From the NCBI GenBank assembly GCA_910588865.1, contig CAJUSJ010000079.1, positions 1 to 18,727 on the forward strand: a DNA stretch of 18,727 nt, written 5' to 3'. This stretch comes from an uncultured Lachnospiraceae bacterium (lineage in GTDB: Bacteria; Bacillota; Clostridia; Lachnospirales; Lachnospiraceae). The notes below the pieces were generated by a model that was given only the letters and a program-made list of their open reading frames with translations, searched no databases and was not told where the DNA came from. Both the position numbers and the translations under genes were made by a program. The number at the start of each line of letters is the position of its first letter. Position 1 is the first letter of the stretch. This document shows, piece by piece, positions 13,618 through 18,727 of this stretch.

Positions 13618-15276
13618 TCAGTTTTTTCTAAGCTGAAACCTTCCTATCAATGACTTAAGGATCTGAGCCTGACCGGCCAGCTCTTCACTAGCTGCCGCGC
13701 TTTCCTGGGAAGTGGCAGAGTTGGACTGGATCACCGTGGAAATCTGGCAGATGCTGTCTTTGATGTGGTTGATAGCTACCTCCTGCTCCTGGGAGGCCTG
13801 GGAAATCACCTTGATCTGGGTGGTAACATTGCCCGCGCCGTCTACCACGGAATTCAGAGACTGCTGGGTCACATCGGTAAGCCTGGAACCAGTCTCCACC
13901 ATGCGAAGGGTCTTTTCAATCAGTTCCGTTGTATCTTTAACTGCATCCGCGCTCTTGGCCGCTAAGTTGCGCACTTCATCCGCGACAACCGCAAATCCCT
14001 TGCCGGCACTTCCCGCTCTCGCGGCTTCCACCGCCGCGTTCAATGCCAGGATATTGGTCTGGAACGCAATGTCATCGATAGTCTTAATGATATGTTGAAT
14101 CTCCCCGGAGCAGGCGCTGATCTGCCTCATGGCGTCCGCCATCTCCTGCATCTGGCTGTTGCAGATATGGATCTGCTCACCCACCTTGTCCGCCTCCGAA
14201 GTGGTGATGGAGGCGCTCTCGGCGTTGCTGTTGATCTGTTCTGTAACCTGCTCGATCATATGAAGCAGGTTATCAACCTCGGAAGCCTGTTCTGTAGAGC
14301 CCTGGGCCAAGGACTGAGCTCCCATAGCCACCTGATTTGCCCCCGAATCCACCTGGCTGGCGGAGGACTGGATCTGTTCCATGGTCTTGCTCTGCTCTCT
14401 GCTTATGGTCTCAATGGACTTCTGGATCTGGACAAAATCTCCGATATAGTCGATCTCGCTCTGGCTGGTTAAATCCCCTTCCGCAAGTCCGTCTAAAACC
14501 TTGCTGATATCGGATATATACATCTTTAAGTTCTTTACAGAAGTATTCAGCGTGTTGGCCAGATCACCGATCTCATCGTTGCCGCTCACGTCAATCTGGA
14601 AACCTAAATTTCCTTCAGCAAGATTTCTGCTGGCCCCGGTGATAACCTGGATCGGTGCCACAATCCGCTTCATCACATAGACGAAAAGAAGGATACTCAC
14701 AATAAGGATAAACAAAACCGTTATGGCGGAGATCCACTCGGTCCCGGAAACCCAGCCCAAAAGACCTGACTGGTTGTCTGCTACCTGGGAAGCCGTGATC
14801 TCTGACACCTGGTCCAAAAGAGCTACCAGCTTGGTCACATTTGCTTTGGTCACATCTGTGTACATCTGCTTGGCCTGATCCGGATCCGTCTCGTTTAAAT
14901 CAAGAATGGTCTGGGCCGACTCATGAATCGCCTGATGGATCGGCTTCATCTCCTCTATCAGGCGGAGGATCTCGCTGTCCGTCACAGCGGTGAGATCGGA
15001 ATTATAAAACCAGTTACCCAGAACACAGGTCCTGTAATCTTTGCTCCCTGTAAATTCCGTACCTAAAGCGACCGCGGAGCACAGATTCTCCACCCAGCTG
15101 TAGTGGGCTTTCTCCGCTGTCAGAACCAGATTGTTGATCTCCGTGGCCTGCTCGGTTGACTTACTGTAATCCTTCACCTTGCTCATGCCGCTCACGGTCA
15201 CGATACCGCTGACAATGACGCAAATAAATATCAAGGCAATTCGTATGATAACCTGTTGCTTTATGCTCTGCTTCAT
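13618..15276 (-). CDS. Methyl-accepting chemotaxis protein with extracellular CZB-like zinc domain (MCP2)
   Basis: The 552-residue receptor has helix 1 at about 10-30, a sensor part (31-181), helix 2 at about 182-202, a HAMP and the standard signalling hairpin with tip IDDIAFQTNILALNAAV. The sensor carries HYSW (His58, Trp61), CVLGNW (Cys84, Trp89) and HQAIHE (His114, His118). That is the His/Cys/His/His set and Cx[LIV]GxW motif of the chemoreceptor zinc-binding (CZB) domain, with similar spacing to CZB proteins. Here it lies between the two membrane helices, so outside the cell. The ATG at 15276 was preferred over 15342 because GAGGAGATATATA precedes it and helix 1 then starts at once. It ends soon after the hairpin (RFQLRKN), with none of the Tyr-rich tail seen in MCP1 and MCP3. 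Likely ligands are zinc or oxidants acting on it (inference). Confidence 0.93.
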   Translation of the reverse strand: MKQSIKQQVIIRIALIFICVIVSGIVTVSGMSKVKDYSKSTEQATEINNLVLTAEKAHYSWVENLCSAVALGTEFTGSKDYRTCVLGNWFYNSDLTAVTDSEILRLIEEMKPIHQAIHESAQTILDLNETDPDQAKQMYTDVTKANVTKLVALLDQVSEITASQVADNQSGLLGWVSGTEWISAITVLFILIVSILLFVYVMKRIVAPIQVITGASRNLAEGNLGFQIDVSGNDEIGDLANTLNTSVKNLKMYISDISKVLDGLAEGDLTSQSEIDYIGDFVQIQKSIETISREQSKTMEQIQSSASQVDSGANQVAMGAQSLAQGSTEQASEVDNLLHMIEQVTEQINSNAESASITTSEADKVGEQIHICNSQMQEMADAMRQISACSGEIQHIIKTIDDIAFQTNILALNAAVEAARAGSAGKGFAVVADEVRNLAAKSADAVKDTTELIEKTLRMVETGSRLTDVTQQSLNSVVDGAGNVTTQIKVISQASQEQEVAINHIKDSICQISTVIQSNSATSQESAAASEELAGQAQILKSLIGRFQLRKN

Positions 15277-15367
15277 TATATATCTCCTCACAAAATAAAT
15301 TTCAAATGGAACACCAATATACGGAGACAGATATGCATCCATATACCCTGCTGTAGATTATTTCACT

Positions 15368-17149
15368 TTAATACTTCCCGTCATCGTAGGTACCGTAAGA
15401 CATCTCCTGAGGCTCGCTGGAGGAATAAGAGTCATACTGGGGAACCGCGGGTGCCATGCCGGAATCGCCTTCCAGCTTAAACCTTCTCACCAGTTCCTTC
15501 ATGATCTGAGCCTGGCTGGACAGCTCCTCGCTGGCCGCCGCGCTCTCCTCTGAAGTAGCGGAGTTAGTCTGCACCACGCTGGAGATCTGATCAATGCCCA
15601 CCGTGATCTGGCTGATGGCATCTGCCTGTTCCTGGGAAGCCCTCGCGATGGAATCCATCATCTCCGTAGCCTCCTGAATACCAGACATAACCTGCTCTAA
15701 AGCATTGGCTGTCTCATCGGCAATCCTCTTGCCGTTCTCAACCGCTGTCAGGGAGTTCTCAATGAGCACCGCCGTATTCTTGGAAGCCTCGGCGGACTTG
15801 CTGGCCAGGTTGCGGACCTCGTCAGCCACAACCGCGAAGCCTTTGCCGGCGGCACCTGCCCTCGCGGCCTCAACCGCCGCGTTCAACGCCAGGATGTTGG
15901 TCTGGAACGCGATATCCTCAATTGTCTTGATGATCTTTCCGATCTCGCCGGAAGACGCGTTGATGTCAGCCATAGCTGCAAGCATATCCTGCATCATGCG
16001 GTTGCCCTCTCCCGCCACCTCGCTGACCATAACAGACTTTCTGCTAGCCTCCTGAGCGCCCTGGGCGTTCTCATTGATCCGGGTTGAGATATCGTTGATG
16101 GAGGCGGCCAGCTCTTCCACGGAAGACGCCTGCTCGGTAGCGCCCTGGGAAAGGGCCTGGGCCCCGGATGAAACCTGGTCAGAACCAGAAGCCACCTGGT
16201 TAGCGGACTGATTCAGCGTAGTCATGGTTGCGTTCAGACTGCTCTTAATCCCTCTCATAGCGTGAAGGATCTTCTCATAATCCCCCGTGTACATGCTCCG
16301 GTCAGAGGACCTGGCGGCAAAATCCCCGCCAGCCATGGCGGTAAGAATGGTCTCGATATCCTTGATGATCCTGCTGACGCTGGCTGTCATGGTGTTCATC
16401 TCCTCAGCCATCTGTCCAAATTCATCTCCGGATTTGTAATCAATATTCACAGACAGTTTTCCCTTGGCCACTTCGCTCATGCCCGCCTGAATCTTCTTTA
16501 CCGGAATCAGGATATTGCCTGTTAAGTTCAGGGCAATGAATACGGTAATGATAAACGCCGCCGCCGCGACAGCCACCGAGACAGCCACCACCAGGGACAG
16601 CATGGACATGGACTCCTGATACTTTGTCTGGCTCTCCTGTCCCATCTGCACGAACGCCCTCTCCAGAATGCCAACAAACTGCTCCACCTGGGGGTAGTAA
16701 TCGTTGATCACCATCTCCTGCGCCAGTTCATTGCTCTCAGGCGTGTTCTGGTTGGCGTACTCAATGATCTGCAGCCTTGTGTTCTTGTTGTCATCCATAC
16801 TCTTCTCAAATTCTTTGAGAAGGCTTATGTCGCCGCTGTAGCTGCTATACACGGAATTAAGCTCCGCGTGAACGGTGTCCATATACTCATTCACCAGGTT
16901 TACATGTTTCGCGGTCTCCGCCTGGTCCGTCTCCACCACTCCCAGCATCAGCTCAGTGAGAGCCTGGTGCAGCTTCAGTTGGATGTCATAGACGCTGGCC
17001 ACGGCGTTGAAATCGTTGGTATAAAAATCCGCGTAACTGGACCTTGCCCGGACAATCCCAATAGTCCCCACGATCACCGACATCAGAAACAGCGTCAGAA
17101 TAGACCCGAAAGACACTATAAATTTCTTGCCGACTTTTAAATTCTTCAT
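15368..17149 (-). CDS. Methyl-accepting chemotaxis protein, 4-helix-bundle sensor (MCP3)
   Basis: The 593-residue receptor has helix 1 at about 10-33, an all-helical outside sensor (34-182) with 4HB-type character, an Ala/Val-rich helix 2 at about 184-208, HAMP (about 210-262), and the signalling hairpin with the conserved IEDIAFQTNILALNAAVEAARAG tip. Its hairpin is nearly identical to that of MCP1 (for example SSGAQALSQGATEQASS in both). The tail is again Ser/Tyr-rich and ends in GKY. The ATG at 17149 follows GGAGGAG seven bases away. An upstream start at 17233 lacks such a site. It is the first gene of the group, downstream of a SigD-type -10 box at 17311-17318, and MCP2 starts 91 bases after its stop with no terminator between. 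Confidence 0.95.
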   Translation of the reverse strand: MKNLKVGKKFIVSFGSILTLFLMSVIVGTIGIVRARSSYADFYTNDFNAVASVYDIQLKLHQALTELMLGVVETDQAETAKHVNLVNEYMDTVHAELNSVYSSYSGDISLLKEFEKSMDDNKNTRLQIIEYANQNTPESNELAQEMVINDYYPQVEQFVGILERAFVQMGQESQTKYQESMSMLSLVVAVSVAVAAAAFIITVFIALNLTGNILIPVKKIQAGMSEVAKGKLSVNIDYKSGDEFGQMAEEMNTMTASVSRIIKDIETILTAMAGGDFAARSSDRSMYTGDYEKILHAMRGIKSSLNATMTTLNQSANQVASGSDQVSSGAQALSQGATEQASSVEELAASINDISTRINENAQGAQEASRKSVMVSEVAGEGNRMMQDMLAAMADINASSGEIGKIIKTIEDIAFQTNILALNAAVEAARAGAAGKGFAVVADEVRNLASKSAEASKNTAVLIENSLTAVENGKRIADETANALEQVMSGIQEATEMMDSIARASQEQADAISQITVGIDQISSVVQTNSATSEESAAASEELSSQAQIMKELVRRFKLEGDSGMAPAVPQYDSYSSSEPQEMSYGTYDDGKY

Positions 17150-17218
17150 TTGTTGCTCCTCCTTGTTGATGTTGAGTCTTTTTCCTCCTGCCTCTGTTAG
17201 CAGAACCGCGAAACAGGG

Positions 17219-17264
17219 GATTCCGCCACGCACTCCCTAGTAGTATCTCGGCGGATTCTTTTTT
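17219..17264. repeat. Hairpin in the MCP3 leader with T tract on the plus strand
   Basis: GATTCCGCC (17219-17227) and GGCGGATTC (17250-17258) pair over 9 positions with one mismatch around a 22-base loop. Plus-strand reading meets six Ts (17259-17264) just after. In the MCP3 transcript it would be a leader hairpin whose loop holds CTAGGGAGTG. It could serve as a plus-strand terminator for antisense transcripts or as a leader regulatory fold. Confidence 0.4.
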
Positions 17265-17269
17265 AGCCT

Positions 17270-17291
17270 TACCCTAGATTTACCCTAGATT
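17270..17291. repeat. Tandem 11-base direct repeat in the MCP3 leader
   Basis: TACCCTAGATT occurs twice head-to-tail (17270-17280 and 17281-17291) with no mismatch. It lies between the SigD-type -10 box (17311-17318) and the MCP3 start, so in the transcribed leader. Adjacent 11-base units put the copies on the same helix face, which suits a DNA-binding protein. An RNA-binding role is equally open. Confidence 0.6.
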
Positions 17292-17310
17292 TATCAAATT
17301 TTGTGTTTAT

Positions 17311-17341
17311 ATATCGGCACATTTACATAAAAAATAATGGT
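17311..17341 (-). promoter_or_regulatory. SigD/FliA-type promoter of the chemoreceptor operon
   Basis: The minus strand has GCCGATAT (17318-17311), identical to the -10 element of Bacillus SigD motility promoters. The -35 region, 15 bases further upstream, is AT-rich (TTAT) but not a clear TAAA. The expected start at about 17303 would give a leader of about 150 bases for MCP3. Confidence 0.6.
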
Positions 17342-17366
17342 TTGCCGTAATTTTTTTTCTTGACCC

Positions 17367-17393
17367 TTAATAAAATCCAATTTTCGCCGATAA
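17367..17393 (+). promoter_or_regulatory. SigD/FliA-type promoter of cheA
   Basis: GCCGATAA (17386-17393) matches the FliA/SigD -10 consensus at all eight positions. TTAA (17367-17370) lies exactly 15 bases upstream, where TAAA is expected. A TAAA also lies at 17371-17374, but at 11-base spacing. It diverges from the MCP3 promoter, and its leader to the cheA start would be about 78 bases. Confidence 0.7.
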
Positions 17394-17477
17394 TTGTCTT
17401 AGTGTGTTGCTGTCTGCTGTAATTTTAGCGGATTGTTTTAGTATGCGATATTAAATAAGGATAGGTGGTGTAATAGA

Positions 17478-18727
17478 ATGGATAATGGTATGGAGGGTAT
17501 GCTGGACACATACCTCTTTGAAACAAATTCCCTTTTAGACCGGTTGGATGAGATGCTGGTGGCAGATGAGAAGGTCGGCGATTTCTCAGTTGACGACGTT
17601 AATGAGATCTTCCGTATCATGCATACCATCAAGGGTTCCTCCGCTATGATGGAATTCGGTTCCCTTGCTGAGATCGCGCACCATATAGAGGACTTGTTCT
17701 TCTATATCAGGGATAAGGGGATCGACTCCCTGGATCCGCAGCACAAGAAGGAACTTTTTAACCTGATGTTCCGTTCTGAGGATTTCCTTCGGGGACAGGT
17801 GGAAAAGGTAGAGGCCGGAGAGGCTCTTGACACGGACCTGGATTCTTTTTCCGCTGACATCAACAATTTCCTGAAGAAGATCAGCGGTGCCCAGGTGGAG
17901 GAGCCTCCTGCTCAGGAAGCCTCCCAGACACCTGGAGCCTCTTCGGCGCCAGCCGCGGCACCGGGCGGGGAGAATCTTCCGGCTGACAAGGATGCGGCGT
18001 GCTTTCTCCATGTGTTTTTGGAGGAAGGCATCGGTATGGAGAATCTTCGGGCTTACATGATTGTCAACGCTGTCAAGGAATGCGGCATTGATTTCCGCTA
18101 TTATCCGGAGAATATGGAGTCGAATTCCGAAACTACCGCTACCATTATAGAAGAAGGATTCTTTATGGCCTTCGGGTCAGAGGATGAGGCCAACAAGGCT
18201 GCCGGCGTTTTGAGAACCCAGGGCCACATTCGTTCCTATGAGCTGGTTGCCAACGCGGAACCGGAACCAGTTGCTCCCGCCCCGGAACCGCCAAAGGTAT
18301 CCGCCGCCCCAGCGGAAGCTCCCGCTCCCGCTCCCGCGAAGCCGGCTCCAAAGCCTGCCGCCCAGCCGAAACCGGCCCAGAACGCCCCTGTTAAGCAGAA
18401 CCTGATCAGCGTCAATCTGATGAAGCTGGACAGCCTTCAGAACATTGTGGGCGAGATCGTCATAACGGAATCCATGGTCACCTCTTCTCCTGAGCTGAAT
18501 CAGCTGAGCCGGGACGCTTATGATAATTTTATGAAGTCTGCCCGCCAGCTGCGCAAACTTACCGACGACCTTCAGGATATCGCCATGTCTCTGCGGATGG
18601 TACCCATCTCCGGCGTTTTCCAGAAGATGAGCCGTATTGTCCGGGATATGAAGCAGAAGCTGAATAAGGATGTGCGCCTTACCCTGATCGGAGAGGACAC
18701 GGAGGTTGACAAGACCATTGTGGACAG
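17478..18727 (+). CDS. cheA: Chemotaxis histidine kinase CheA (5' part, runs off the window)
   Basis: The ATG at 17478 follows AGGTGG nine bases away, and the frame stays open to the edge (416 codons). The P1 phosphotransfer domain (1 to about 110) has phospho-accepting His49 in RIMHTIKGSSAMMEF. A Pro/Ala-rich linker follows, then a P2-like domain (about 173-257, starting ACFLHVFLEEG), which would dock CheY or CheB. A long Ala/Pro/Glu/Lys linker (about 262-305), the P3 dimerisation helices (ISVNLMKLDSLQNIVGE, then LRMVPISGVFQKM) and the first residues of the P4 ATPase (GEDTEVDKTIVD) come next. P4 and the CheW-like P5 lie beyond the window. CheA reads the state of the receptors through CheW and phosphorylates CheY. 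It is divergent from three receptor genes and shares a SigD-type control region with them. Confidence 0.95.
   Translation, partial: MDNGMEGMLDTYLFETNSLLDRLDEMLVADEKVGDFSVDDVNEIFRIMHTIKGSSAMMEFGSLAEIAHHIEDLFFYIRDKGIDSLDPQHKKELFNLMFRSEDFLRGQVEKVEAGEALDTDLDSFSADINNFLKKISGAQVEEPPAQEASQTPGASSAPAAAPGGENLPADKDAACFLHVFLEEGIGMENLRAYMIVNAVKECGIDFRYYPENMESNSETTATIIEEGFFMAFGSEDEANKAAGVLRTQGHIRSYELVANAEPEPVAPAPEPPKVSAAPAEAPAPAPAKPAPKPAAQPKPAQNAPVKQNLISVNLMKLDSLQNIVGEIVITESMVTSSPELNQLSRDAYDNFMKSARQLRKLTDDLQDIAMSLRMVPISGVFQKMSRIVRDMKQKLNKDVRLTLIGEDTEVDKTIVD

Noticed and set aside
17443..17452. GCGATATT as a second motility-sigma -10 for cheA
   Set aside because: It lacks one C of the GCCGATAT consensus and has no -35 partner, and the exact box at 17386-17393 is far better.

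Overview
The window looks like chromosomal DNA from a motile, gut-type Clostridia, most likely Lachnospiraceae (Clostridium cluster XIVa). The reasons are strong GGAGG-type ribosome binding sites, moderate GC, a CheA-type chemotaxis system with several methyl-accepting chemoreceptors, a Lachnospiraceae-type small serine recombinase, and a tiny cysteine-containing protein that resembles a family I recall from this group. The genus cannot be set from the sequence alone.

Layout. (1) Positions 1-4101, all on the minus strand, form a surface-glycan or sugar-modification operon: a large glycerophosphotransferase-like protein, a DegT/DnrJ aminotransferase, a NeuD/PglD-type hexapeptide acyltransferase, a short-chain dehydrogenase, and the first codons of another gene at the left edge. 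The acyltransferase and dehydrogenase genes are clearly more AT-rich than the rest. (2) Positions 4102-6746 are an accessory patch: a serine recombinase, a decayed sugar ABC permease fragment, a 55-residue protein on the plus strand, and an endolysin-like CHAP enzyme with cell-wall-binding repeats and no signal peptide. (3) Positions 6874-11547 on the minus strand are one likely transcription unit: amino-acid ABC permease, ATPase and binding lipoprotein, then a MATE exporter that overlaps the lipoprotein gene by 8 bases, then endonuclease III and a strong terminator. (4) Positions 11652-17341 on the minus strand carry three tandem chemoreceptors (MCP3, MCP2, MCP1 in transcription order), closed by a terminator after MCP1. 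(5) cheA starts at 17478 on the plus strand and runs off the right edge.

Working together. The 328-base gap between MCP3 and cheA has an exact SigD/FliA-type -10 box on each strand (GCCGATAA toward cheA, GCCGATAT toward MCP3), so receptors and kinase are probably co-controlled by the motility sigma factor. MCP2 carries a complete His/Cys/His/His zinc-binding (CZB-like) signature between its two membrane helices, so this array may sense zinc or an oxidant outside the cell.

The least explained signal is a short conserved element placed directly after intrinsic terminators. Two copies (after endonuclease III and after MCP1) share an identical 17-base core and a preceding hairpin of variable sequence. 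A third, shorter copy follows the permease remnant. No classical defence system, CRISPR array, rRNA or tRNA was seen.
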